A stretch of DNA of 64,000 bases from Marchantia polymorpha subsp. ruderalis. Taxonomy: Eukaryota; Streptophyta; Marchantiopsida; Marchantiales; Marchantiaceae. Each line of letters begins with the position of its first letter. Positions within the stretch are counted from its first letter, which is position 1. The notes beneath the pieces are model-generated. The model saw only the letters and a program-made list of their open reading frames with translations. It was not told the DNA's origin and ran no database searches. The stretch spans positions 18,268,001 to 18,332,000 of the forward strand of contig AP031354.1 in assembly GCA_037833965.1 (NCBI GenBank). Direction: 5' to 3'. This document shows positions 40,673-50,258 of the stretch, in pieces. The position numbers were made by a program, and so were the translations under genes.

Positions 40673-43600
40673 ATGACCTTCGACCGGGCGGCGGAGAACG
40701 TCCCATTCTTGAATTCGCGATTCCAATCTCTTGTGCGCGCTGCGCGCATCCATCTGCTGGCTGCGGAACATTCTCGACGTCGTCGCACAGGAGATTTCTT
40801 GTTGATTGAGGGAGAAGTGAGTGCGCGTGATTTGGAATTGAGGGCGATTAGAGTTTGCCGAGAGAGAAAGAAGCGCGGGCAGTGCGGAAGTAGAATGAGC
40901 GGGCGAGCGAACCCCAGGAACGCAATGACGAGACCAAGCAGATTGCGGATGGTGCCACTTCGCCTGCCGCAGAACGGGCTGCGCGCTTTCGAGGAGCGCT
41001 TAATAGCAAGAAAGCTCGATTTCTTGCTATGGGGATGGAACTACATCTGTGCGAATATGGTGCGCGAGTGGCTAGAGCCACAGGGACCACCCTCGCGCGG
41101 ATTGCGTCCGCATGTTGATCGGTGGACAGTCCAAGATTGGGCGCAGGCGTTGGGAAGATGTGCTGGCATGCCAGGGCATCTCCTTTTCGACAGTGAGAGC
41201 ATCAAGGTGACCAAGCAAGAAGAGGCGCAATTTGTGGAGCTGTTCAAGACCGGGAGGTCTACCAAGAATGGGTACAGGACCCGTGATTACAAGGATCGAT
41301 TTCGCCGGACTTTGTCCGCGGCGCTGATGCAATTACTGCAGCCGCACCGCGCCTGCTACATCACATTGTGGCAGGTCTCTTTTGTGGAGTGCGTCATCGA
41401 GGGAACTCCAATTCACTGGGCGAGCATCCTGCACAGGGTGATGCGACAGCACGCGTTTGAGGAGAAGGGGGGAACTCTAAATCATCTTTCTCCTTTCCTC
41501 ATCAATTTTTATCGACAGCGGAATTGTTTGACAGCGGCGGAGCTTGAACATTTTCCGCCATTGTCCATCGACCATCCCGGGAAGTATGTGCGGGAGAACG
41601 AGGTCGACACTGATGCAGAGGAGTCACCGACTTCTACCCCATCAAGACGGAGGGACGAAGGGAGACACACTCCTGCAGCACGAGTGCCGCGGAAGCGGCG
41701 ATGGAGGGAAGAGTCTGAAGAGGAGCAGCATCAAGAACCCTCTGCTCCCATTCGACCGCGGCCGCTGTGCGAGCCATACAGCCGGCCGAAGCAGAAGGCA
41801 CGCAGACTGGTGTTACCAGCCGACAGTGCGGACACGGCGACAATTGCGACGGAGATAGGAAGTGCGTCGCCAGAGAGGCATGAGGAAGCGCGGACGACCG
41901 CAGGAGCGACGGGCCACGCTGCAACCTCGACGGGAGAGAGGCCGCCTACGGGCCAAGGGCCTCCGGAGTTACCACGTGCGATGCGGACAGATGTTCCGTT
42001 TGCGCACAGGCGAACCTCCGCGGACGGACGAGCCTCCGCGGACCGGCGAACACAAGTGGACGTGGATCTACGCTTACGCGTGGGAAGGAGCAGTCCGCCT
42101 GTGCACAGGACACCTCCACACGTGCCGCCTGTGCACAGGCAAGAATCACCCCCGTTCCAACGTAGGAAGGGGAAGGAGCCGGCGGAAGAACCGCCTACGA
42201 GACACCGGCCCTCGGGGCCAGACCCTCCGGCGCACCACGCGCCGCAATTTGCGCCTTCGGCGCCAGGGCCTTCGAGCCGAGGAGATACGAGCAGAGAGCG
42301 TGCGGAGGCCGCACCATCGGCGGGAAGTCCGCCGATAGATGCGCCTTCGGCGGTAGGGCCTATAGGCCAAGGAACATCGGGCGTGCGGCCCCCGGCCATG
42401 TCGCCTTCGGCGATAGATGTCCGCGGCGCTACGCCTGCGGCGGACAAGGTGCCGGCAAATGCGCCTGCGCACGGGCCGGGCACAGCCCCCACGGACCGAT
42501 CAAGGGAGCAGCAGACGGAGGAGCGGAGTGACTGTCCGCGGGATGAAATTTCGATGCGCGATGCGCAATCAAACCCCGCGCAGCCACCCTCCGCTCGATC
42601 GCCTTCGGCGGCGGGCGACGGCGACAGAGAGGACGCGGTAGACCACCAACAAGCGAGCGACGGGGATGCCGCTCGGGTACATTCGCCTTCCGCCTTAGAC
42701 ATTTTGGCGACGAGCAGCGAGGCTGCAGCCGTGCCTTCGCAGGCAGCACACGTCGATGACGTGCAGCCCCACTCGGGGCAGTCGCCGACGCAATCAATGG
42801 CGACTGAAATTCTCCACTCGGATGATGACGACGGAGGCTCCACGGAAGAAATGTCAGGAGCAGAAGACACCGAGGAGGAGGAGGAAATTGTTGGAGCGCC
42901 GGCGGCGGCGCTCTCTGAGCAGGTGATTCCGTTGCTGCGGTACTTGGATCGCAAGGTCGATAAATACGCCGACCCACTCCAGCCGGGATCTTACATCGAG
43001 TTAGTGCGCAGGCGGACTCGCACTAAAGTCCACACCAGCAAGCTATTAGCTAGAGTGGACCAGGAGTTGAAGGAATTGAAGGAGAAGCATGCGTGCTTGT
43101 GGGGTCAGTACAAGCTTAATCAGAAATTCTACAAGCACTCCGAGAAGATGAAGGATGAGAAACTGGGCGAGCTCACCAAGGAGCAGGTGAAGGTCAAGGA
43201 AGCACTCAACTCTGAGCAGGCCCAGAATTGGATTTTGTCAGAAGAGCTCGTGCGACAGACGCGGTTGTTGGAACAATGTCAGCTCGCACGGCAGGCGGAT
43301 GAAGAGTTAATCCGCAGGTTACAGTCAGAGTGTGGCGAATTGAGAGCGCAACGTGCTGAAGCCGAATCGCAATTAGTGATAATTGAAGAGGATCGCAGGA
43401 AGGAGGCGGATCGCACGAAGGTGGAGACGGCGAGGCGAGTCGCCCACTGTCTCAAGGGCTACGCCCACTGGGAAGTGAAGGCGCAGGAGAAACTCACACT
43501 GCGTGAGTTTGAATTGCGCGCAGCCGGGTTGTTGTCAAGCGACAGTAGGAGTCGGCGGAAGGTAGCGAAGAAGCTCGATGCCTTTCTGTCGAAGGCACAG

Positions 43601-43774
43601 GATACCATGTCCGCCCTCGAAGGGGAGGTGTCCGCGGCGTTGCAGCGGTTGGGACTGCGCAGTCGAGCGGAAGATTGGAAGGGTAGGGAGTTAGTGCGCG
43701 GCAGTCGGCCGCGCAGGAGACGTAGTACAGGTTCCGCGGAGTGTAGTGTAGCGTGGTTCCGTGCAGGCGTGTAG
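40673..43774 (+). CDS. Intact 1,033-residue protein encoded in LTR U3
   Basis: The only complete, uninterrupted copy in the window. The ATG at 40673 is conserved among copies and the stop is 36 bp before the LTR TATA box. Residues about 95-295 form a globular region rich in Trp and aromatic residues (FLLWGWNYIC near 117, DYKDRFRRTL near 205, WQVSFVEC near 233, EEKGGTLNHLSPFLINFY near 263). Residues 300-715 are Pro/Arg/Ser-rich with a nuclear-signal-like PRKRRWRE near 339 and palindrome-coded PVHR. About 716-740 is acidic. A conserved block RYLDRKVDKYADP lies near 755. A long charged coiled coil covers about 797-1000, with a basic tail. I see no protease, RT, integrase or envelope features. 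The N-terminal pattern loosely recalls plant Transposase_32-type domains; that is a guess. Function unknown. Confidence 0.85.
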   Translation: MTFDRAAENVPFLNSRFQSLVRAARIHLLAAEHSRRRRTGDFLLIEGEVSARDLELRAIRVCRERKKRGQCGSRMSGRANPRNAMTRPSRLRMVPLRLPQNGLRAFEERLIARKLDFLLWGWNYICANMVREWLEPQGPPSRGLRPHVDRWTVQDWAQALGRCAGMPGHLLFDSESIKVTKQEEAQFVELFKTGRSTKNGYRTRDYKDRFRRTLSAALMQLLQPHRACYITLWQVSFVECVIEGTPIHWASILHRVMRQHAFEEKGGTLNHLSPFLINFYRQRNCLTAAELEHFPPLSIDHPGKYVRENEVDTDAEESPTSTPSRRRDEGRHTPAARVPRKRRWREESEEEQHQEPSAPIRPRPLCEPYSRPKQKARRLVLPADSADTATIATEIGSASPERHEEARTTAGATGHAATSTGERPPTGQGPPELPRAMRTDVPFAHRRTSADGRASADRRTQVDVDLRLRVGRSSPPVHRTPPHVPPVHRQESPPFQRRKGKEPAEEPPTRHRPSGPDPPAHHAPQFAPSAPGPSSRGDTSRERAEAAPSAGSPPIDAPSAVGPIGQGTSGVRPPAMSPSAIDVRGATPAADKVPANAPAHGPGTAPTDRSREQQTEERSDCPRDEISMRDAQSNPAQPPSARSPSAAGDGDREDAVDHQQASDGDAARVHSPSALDILATSSEAAAVPSQAAHVDDVQPHSGQSPTQSMATEILHSDDDDGGSTEEMSGAEDTEEEEEIVGAPAAALSEQVIPLLRYLDRKVDKYADPLQPGSYIELVRRRTRTKVHTSKLLARVDQELKELKEKHACLWGQYKLNQKFYKHSEKMKDEKLGELTKEQVKVKEALNSEQAQNWILSEELVRQTRLLEQCQLARQADEELIRRLQSECGELRAQRAEAESQLVIIEEDRRKEADRTKVETARRVAHCLKGYAHWEVKAQEKLTLREFELRAAGLLSSDSRSRRKVAKKLDAFLSKAQDTMSALEGEVSAALQRLGLRSRAEDWKGRELVRGSRPRRRRSTGSAECSVAWFRAGV

Positions 43775-43810
43775 CGTAGTGCAGTGTAGTGCTAGGTAGG
43801 ACTTAGAAGG

Positions 43811-43817
43811 TATAAAA
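43811..43817 (+). promoter_or_regulatory. TATA box of LTR K
   Basis: TATAAAA followed by the CCAGGCGTTTTGCCTGG hairpin, 36 bp after the U3 stop codon. Confidence 0.78.
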
Positions 43818-44127
43818 TAGTTCCAGGCGTTTTGCCTGGGGTTCTTTCCCATCAGAAGTATAGATCAGGAACCCATTTCCTTTGCGTGTTTGTGTCCTTG
43901 AGTTCTGTCACCACGCATGAGGAGTTACAACTTAGCGTTCCGCATTTTGTAGCTGAAGGCCTTCGGCCGAATGTTCAGAGCTAGTCCATTGGTTAGAGAC
44001 TTGAGTAGTTCGGGTCTGCACCTGCGGGTGACTGCCGATGCTCAGAGCCAGTGACTAGTTAGATACTTGAACAGTTTCGCCCCTACACCTTTGAGTGTTC
44101 CTTTCTGATTGTACTCCCTTGGGATTT

Positions 44128-44356
44128 CACGAGGGGGATCCGCGCAAGGGATATCTAGTAGAACTGTAAGCACAAAGTTCGGGTCCGAGTCACAGGGGGT
44201 GGCTTCCCCAGGGGTGTCGGCCGGACTAGGCTTAGATATTCTTTTTGGTGTTTTCTTGTTTTGACGCCTTGTCTCTTCCAAGGCCTTCTCTAAATCTCGT
44301 CGGAACTTGCGGGCAGCTCTCGCACTTAGGTTGCTCCCACTAGCTCCCGTCGACAT
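44128..44356 (-). pseudogene. N-terminal fragment of family 1 gag
   Basis: ATG at 44356 (MSTGASGSNLSARAARKF). About 76 codons match the gag at 27979-28626 up to LLDIPCADPPRE; the frame then continues into unrelated LTR K sequence (stop at 44042). The capsid domain is missing. Confidence 0.82.
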
Positions 44357-44400
44357 TCACCGAGCATGGCTGCTCGTAAACCTCGGTGTTGACGCAATTG

Positions 44401-44418
44401 TCCCCGGCAGCGGCGCCA
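44401..44418 (-). promoter_or_regulatory. Primer-binding site, tRNA-Asp type (second copy)
   Basis: TGGCGCCGCTGCCGGGGA on the minus strand, 22 bases from the LTR end at 44441; one base different from the copy at 28673-28690. Confidence 0.9.
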
Positions 44419-45228
44419 AAAAGAAGTTGTCGGCTTCTTATGTAATAACCCACTAAAGGCTAAAACTGCAATATAGTGGTAGAAAGGTCCAACCCACAAG
44501 GACAGAGGAACACAGGGTACAAAGTGTCACGTTTAACAGACTATTGAGGAGTTTGAATTCTCAGGCGACTGTCACTCCAAGAAATACTGCAAGTGTCCAC
44601 TCGGAGCTCACTCGGAGGTCGCACAGTGCAGCGTAACACACACACACACCTGAAACTACAAAAACACTACCCAGAGATCCGTTAGGACCTCTACTCAAGA
44701 TTTCAGGGGGAAGGTCTCTCAAGAGTACACTCAGCGAAGGTGCGGGTAGTGACTCCCAACTCCGGCTTTTACAACACTTCCACTAGCTTGCTGCTAGCGT
44801 AGGAAACCCGATTTGGACTGCCTACTTCGGATCGAAGTCACTCATACGCGGTGAACAACACTCTCAACTCACAAAACGCGCAGAGAACACAGGTCCGCAC
44901 TGAAGGACTCACTGAGAAACATTCCAGTAACACACCATAATAGTCTATTGAAGAGTTTGAATTCTCAGGCACTTGTCATTCCCAGAAATACTACACGGGT
45001 AACCCCAAGGCACCTGCTGCAGCGTAATCTGAATTTACAACCAAGGCTTACACGAAGTAGCAAAACTTCACTTTGGCATTCAGGGGAAAAATCCTGAAGG
45101 AGTACAATCAGGAACAAACACTCGAAGGTGTAGGGGCGAAACTATTCAAGTATCTAACTAGTCACTGGCTCTGAGCATCAGCAATCACTCGCAGGTGTAG
45201 ATCCGAACTACTCAAGTCTCTAACCAAT

Positions 45229-45233
45229 GTACT
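45229..45233. repeat. Target-site duplication GTACT of solo LTR M (mate 49754-49758)
   Basis: GTACT precedes TGTGGTACC at 45234 and follows TTATTACA at 49753. Removing M restores CCAATGTACTAGCTCTGAAC, as in other R-U5 copies. Confidence 0.93.
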
Positions 45234-45604
45234 TGTGGTACCCCACTTTTGGCAATTTTGAGGAAATTAAAACATTTTTGGAAAACTGTACCCTGGCAGC
45301 ATTGTAAATAGCCTTCGGTACATCAAAACAGAGTGAATCCGGAAGATCGCGGGGATTCTCGAAGGATCTTGTAGAATCTGGGATTTGGGGTGCAGCAGTA
45401 AGGACAGGCACCACCCTCCCTGCGAGCCCTGCAGTTAGGATCTCTACGGCGCAAGGCGCAAAACCCGCCTTCGGAGGTTGCGTCCGCGGCTGTAGGGAAA
45501 CCCTCCATAATTAGGTCAACCCTCGGGCGCCTTGACCAAGACCGTTCCAGCGTACAGCCGGCGCGGCCATCAAGTGAGACGTTCTTCACGACCAAGAGCC
45601 GACC

Positions 45605-48600
45605 ATGACCTTCGACCGGGCGGCGGAGAACGTCCCATTCTTGAATTCGCGATTCCAATCTCTTGTGCGCGCTGCGCGCATCCATCTGCTGGCTGCGGAA
45701 CACTCTCGACGTCGTCGCACAGGAGATTTCTTGTTGATTGAGGGAGAAGTGAGTGCGCGTGATTTGGAATTGAGGGCGATTAGAGTTTGCCGAGAGAGAC
45801 AGAAACCCGGGCGGTGCGGAAGTAGAATGAGCGGGCGAGCGAACCCCAGGAACGCAATGACGAGACCGAGCAGATTGCGGATGGCGCCACTTCGTCTACC
45901 GCAGAACGGGCTGCGCGCTTTTGAGGAGCGCTTAATAGCAAGAAAGCTCGATTTCTTGTTATGGGGATGGAATTACATCTGTGCGAATATGGTGCGCGAG
46001 TGGCTAGAGCCACAGGGACCACCCTCGCGCGGATTGCGTCCGCATGTTGACCGGTGGACAGTCCAAGATTGGGCGCAGGCGTTGGGAAGATGTGCTGGCA
46101 TGCCAGGGCATCTCCTTTTCGACAGTGAGAGCATCAAAGTGACCAAGCAAGAAGAGGCGCAATTTGTGGAGCTGTTCAAGACCGGGAGGTCTACCAAGAA
46201 TGGGTACAGGACCCGTGATTACAAGGATCGATTTTGCCGGACTTTGTCCGCGGCGCTGATGCAATTACTGCAGCCACACCGCGCCTGCTACATCACATTG
46301 TGGCAGGTCTCTTTTGTGGAGTGCGTCATCGAGGGAACTCCAATTCACTGGGCGAGCATCCTGCACAGGGTGATGCGACAGCACGCGTTTGAGGAGAAGG
46401 GGGGAACTCTAAACCATCTTTCTCCTTTCCTCATCAATTTTTATCGACAGCGGAATTGTTTGACAGCGGCGGAGCTTGAACATTTTCCGCCATTGTCCAT
46501 CGACCATCCCGGGAAGTATGTGCGGGAGAACGAGGTCGATACTGATGCAGAGGAGTCACCGACTTCTACCCCATCAAGACGGAGGGACGAAGGGAGACAC
46601 ACCCGTGCAGCGCGAGTGCCGCGGAAGCGGCGATGGAGGGAAGAGTCTGAAGAGGAGCAGCATCAAGAACCCTCTGCTCCCATTCGACCTCGGCCGCTGT
46701 GCGAGCCATACAGCCGGCCGAAGCAGAAGGCACGCAGACTGGTGTTGCCAGCTGACAGTGCAGACACGGCGACAATTGCGACGGAGCAAGGAAGTGCGTC
46801 GCCTGAGAGGCATGAGGAAGCGCGGACGACCGCAGGAGAGACAGGCCACGCTGCAACCTCGACGGGAGAGAGGCCGCCTACGGGCCAAGGGCCTCCGGAG
46901 TTACCACGTGCGATGCGGACAGATGTTCCGTTTGCGCACAGGCGAGCCTCCGCGGACGGACGAGCCTCCGCGGACCGGCGAACACAAGTGGACGTGGATC
47001 TACGCTTACGCGTGGGAAGGAGCAGTCCGCTGTGCACAGGCGTTCAACTGTGCACAGGTCGCCTGTGCACAGGACACCTCCACACGTGCCGCCTGTGCAC
47101 AGGCAAGAATCACCCCCGTTCCAACGTAGGAAGGGGAAGGAGCCGGCGGAAGAACCGCCTACGAGACACCGGCCCTCGGGGCCAGACCCTCCGGCGCACC
47201 ACGCGCCGCAATTTGCGCCTTCGGCGCCAGGGCCTTCGAGCCGAGGAGATACGAGCAGAGAGCGTGCGGAGGCCGCACCATCGGCGGGAAGTCCGCCGAT
47301 AGATGCGCCTTCAGCGGTAGGGCCTATAGGCCAAGGGACATCGGGCGTGAGGCCCCCGGTCATGTCGCCTTCGGCGATAGATGTCCGCGGCGCTACGCCT
47401 GCGGCGGACAAGGCGCCGGCAAATGCGCCTGCGCACGGGCCGGGCACAGCCCCCACGGACCGATCAAGGGAGCAGCAGACGGAGGAGCGGAGTGACTGTC
47501 CGCGGGATGAAATTTCGATGCGCGATGCGCAATCCAACCCCGCGCAGCCACCCTCCGCTCGATCGCCTTCGGCGGCGGACGACGGCGGCAGAGAGGATGC
47601 GGTAGACAATCAACAAGCGAGAGACGGGGATGCCGCACGGGTACATTCGCCTTCCGCCTTAGACATTTTGGCGACGAGCAGCGAGGCTGCAGCCGTGCCT
47701 TCGCAGGCAGCACACGTCGACGACGTGCAGCCCCACTTGGGGCAGTCGCCGACGCAATCAATGGCGACTGAAATTCTCCACTCGGATGATGACGACGGAG
47801 GCACCACGGAAGAAATGTCAGGAGCAGAAGACACCGAGGAGGAGGAGGAGGAAATTGTTGGAGCGCCGGCGGCGGCGCTCTCTGAGGAGGTGATTCCGTT
47901 GCTGCGGTACTTGGATCGCAAGGTCGATAAATACGCCGACCCACTCCAGCCGGGATCATACATCGAGTTAGTGCGCAGGCGGACTCGCACTAAAGTCCAC
48001 ACCAGCAAGCTATTAGCTAGAGTGGACCAGGAGTTGAAGGAATTGAAGGAGAAGCATGCGTGCTTGTGGGGTCAGTACAAGCTTAATCAGAAATTCTACA
48101 AGCACACCGAGAAGATGAAGGATGAAAAACTGGGCGAGCTCACCAAGGAGCAGGTGAAGGTCAAGGAAGCACTCATTTCTGAGCAGGCCCAGAATCGGAT
48201 TTTGTCAGAGGAGCTCGTGCGACAGACGCGGTTGTTGGAACAATGTCAGCTCGCACGGCAGGCGGATGAAGAGTTAATCCGCAGGTTGCAGTCAGAGTGT
48301 GGCGAATTGAGAGCGCAACGTGCTGAAGCCGAATCGCAATTAGTGATACTTGAAGAGGATCGCAGGAAGGAGGCGGATCGCACGAAGGTGGAGACGGCGA
48401 GGCGAGTCGCCCACTGTCTCAAGGGCTACGCCCACTGGGAAGTGAAGGCGCAGGAGAAACTCACACTGCGTGAGTTTGAATTGCGCGCAGCCGGGTTGTT
48501 GTCAGGCGACAGTAGGAGTCGGCGGAAGGTAGCGAAGAAGCTCGAAGCCTTTCTGTCGAAGGCACAGGATACCATGTCCGCCCTCGAAGGGGAGGTGTCC

Positions 48601-48741
48601 GCGGCGTTGCAGAGGTTGGGACTGCGAAGTCGAGCGGAAGATTGGCAGGGTAGGGAGTTAGTGCGCGGCAGTCGGCCGCGCAGGAGACGTAGTACAGGTT
48701 CCGCGGAGTGTAGTGTAGCGTGGTTCCGTGCAGGCGTGTAG
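45605..48741 (+). pseudogene. U3 protein gene of LTR M, one frameshift
   Basis: ATG at 45605. The frame is open to about 47030, then the correct frame is the one opening near 47032 and running to the normal stop at 48739-48741. The shift lies exactly in a cluster of CTGTGCACAGG palindromes (47030-47105), where this copy has three units against one in copy K, so palindrome gain broke the frame. Otherwise no stop is present in about 1,045 codons, and the sequence is very close to copy K. Confidence 0.88.
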
Positions 48742-48777
48742 CGTAGTGCAGTGTAGTGCTAGGTAGGACTTAGAAGG

Positions 48778-48784
48778 TATAAAA
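48778..48784 (+). promoter_or_regulatory. TATA box of LTR M
   Basis: TATAAAA followed by the CCAGGCGTTTTGCCTGG hairpin. Confidence 0.78.
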
Positions 48785-50219
48785 TAGTTCCAGGCGTTTT
48801 GCCTGGGGTTCTTTCCCATCAGAAGTATAGATCAGGAACCCATTTCCTTTGCGTGTTTGTGTCCTTGAGTTCTGTCACCACGCATGAGGAGTTACAACTT
48901 AGCGTTCCGCATTTTGTAGCTGAAGGCCTGCGGCCGAATGTTTAGAGCTAGTACATTGGTTAGAGACTTGAGTAGTTCGGATCTGCACCTGCGGGTGACT
49001 GCCGATGCTCAGAGCCAGTGACTAGTTAGATACTTGAACAGTTTCGCCCCTACACCTTTGAGTGTTCCTTTCTGATTGTACTCCCTTGGGATTTTTCCCC
49101 TGAATGCCAAAGTGAAGTTTTGCTACTTCGTGTAAGCCTTGGTTGTAAATTCAGGTTACGCTGCAGCAGGTGCTTTGAGGGTAACCCCTGTAGTATTTCT
49201 GGGAATGACAAGTGCCTGAGAATTCAAACTCTTCAATAGACTGTTGTTGTGTTACTGGAATGTTTCACAGTGAGTCCTTCAGTGCGGACCTGTGTTCTCT
49301 GCGCGTTTCGTGAGTTGAGAGTGTTGTTCACCGCGTAGGAGTGACTTCGATCCGAAGTAGGCAGTCCAAACCGGGTTTCCTACACTAGCAGCAAGCTAGT
49401 GGAAGTGTTGTAAAAGCCGGAGTTGGAAGTCACTGCCCGCAGCTTTTGCCGAGTGTACTCTTGAGAGACTTTCCCCCTGAAATCTTGAAGTAGAGGTCCT
49501 AACGGATCTCTGGGTTGTGTTTCTGTAGTTTCAGGTGTGTGTGTGTGTGTGTGTGTTACGCTGCAAGTGCGACCTCCGAGTGCGCTCCGAGTGGACACTT
49601 GCAGTATTTCTGGGAGTGACAGTTGCCTGAGAATTCAAACTCCTCAATAGTCTGTTAAAACGTGACACTTTGTACCCTGTGTGTTCCTCTGTCCCTGTGG
49701 GTTCGACCTTTCTACCACTATATTGCAGTTTTAGCCTTTAGTGGGTTATTACAGTACTAGCTCTGAACATTCGGCCGAAGGCCTTCAGCTACACAATGCG
49801 GACTGTAATAACCCACCAAAGGCTAAAACTGCAGTATGGTGGTAAAAAGATCGAACCCATAGGGACAGAGGCAACACACAAAACTTCACTTTGGCATTCA
49901 GGGGAAACTTCCCGTAGGAGTACAATCAGGATATGTCACTCGAAGGAGTAAGGGGGAACTGTTCAAGTATCTAACTCGCAACCGGCTCTTAGCATTAGAA
50001 ATCACCCGCAGGTGCAGATCCGCACTACTCAAGTCTCTAACCGGTGTACTAGCTCTGAACATTCAGCCGAAGGCCTTCAGCTACAACATACGGTAACTTC
50101 GCTATGCTGCAGCTTCTCTACGTGGTGCCAGGACCAAATGCACAAACACGCCAAGAAAGTGAGTTCCTGATCTGCACTTCCGAAACTAGAAGAGTCCCAA
50201 GTCAAAACGCCTTGATCTA

Positions 50220-50226
50220 CTTTATA
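50220..50226 (-). promoter_or_regulatory. TATA box of LTR O
   Basis: TATAAAG on the minus strand, about 30 bases after the U3 stop codon, with a weakened CAAGGCG hairpin downstream. Confidence 0.6.
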
Positions 50227-50258
50227 CCCTCTAAGGTCCTAACTAACACTACGCTACC

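Larger units (their letters stand above)
39430..44127 (+). mobile_element. Giant LTR K (plus), R-U5 truncated
   Basis: Begins TGTGGTACCCCAC at 39430 inside LTR L. Upstream U3 is 39430-40672 (palindromes, one ~125-bp module, no gene), followed by the intact U3 gene, TATA 43811 and about 320 bp of R. At 44127/44128 it switches, in the middle of R-U5, to minus-strand gag of another element, so its 3' terminus and second target duplication are missing. Confidence 0.85.
44128..44440 (-). mobile_element. Family 1 interior fragment: PBS and gag start
   Basis: On the minus strand LTR N (ending at 44441) is followed by the 22-base spacer, the PBS (44401-44418), a leader and the first codons of gag, then a break at 44127/44128 into plus-strand LTR K. 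This gives a second, independent copy of the LTR/PBS junction. Confidence 0.88.
45234..49753 (+). mobile_element. Complete solo giant LTR M (4,520 bp)
   Basis: TGTGGTACC...TTATTACA with TSD GTACT. Upstream U3 has an internal deletion of about 1 kb (the join near 45540 leads from the ~125-bp module directly to the sequence just before the ATG). It contains a frameshifted U3 gene, a TATA box at 48778 and full R-U5. Inserted in LTR N. Confidence 0.93.
44441..49803 (-). mobile_element. LTR N (R-U5 only), interrupted by solo LTR M
   Basis: The 5' LTR belonging to the gag fragment: R-U5 at 44441-45233, then LTR M, then 49754-49803. It stops at 49803, where LTR O begins. It carries no coding sequence. 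Confidence 0.82.

Noticed and set aside
41731-42954. 407-codon minus-strand frame opposite the K gene (similar ones at 31458-32222, 36392-37180, 46878-47609 and 60493-61212)
   Set aside because: Shadow of the GC-rich U3 gene. It exists only where the sense frame is Pro/Arg/Ala-rich, has no recognisable domain and varies in end points between copies.
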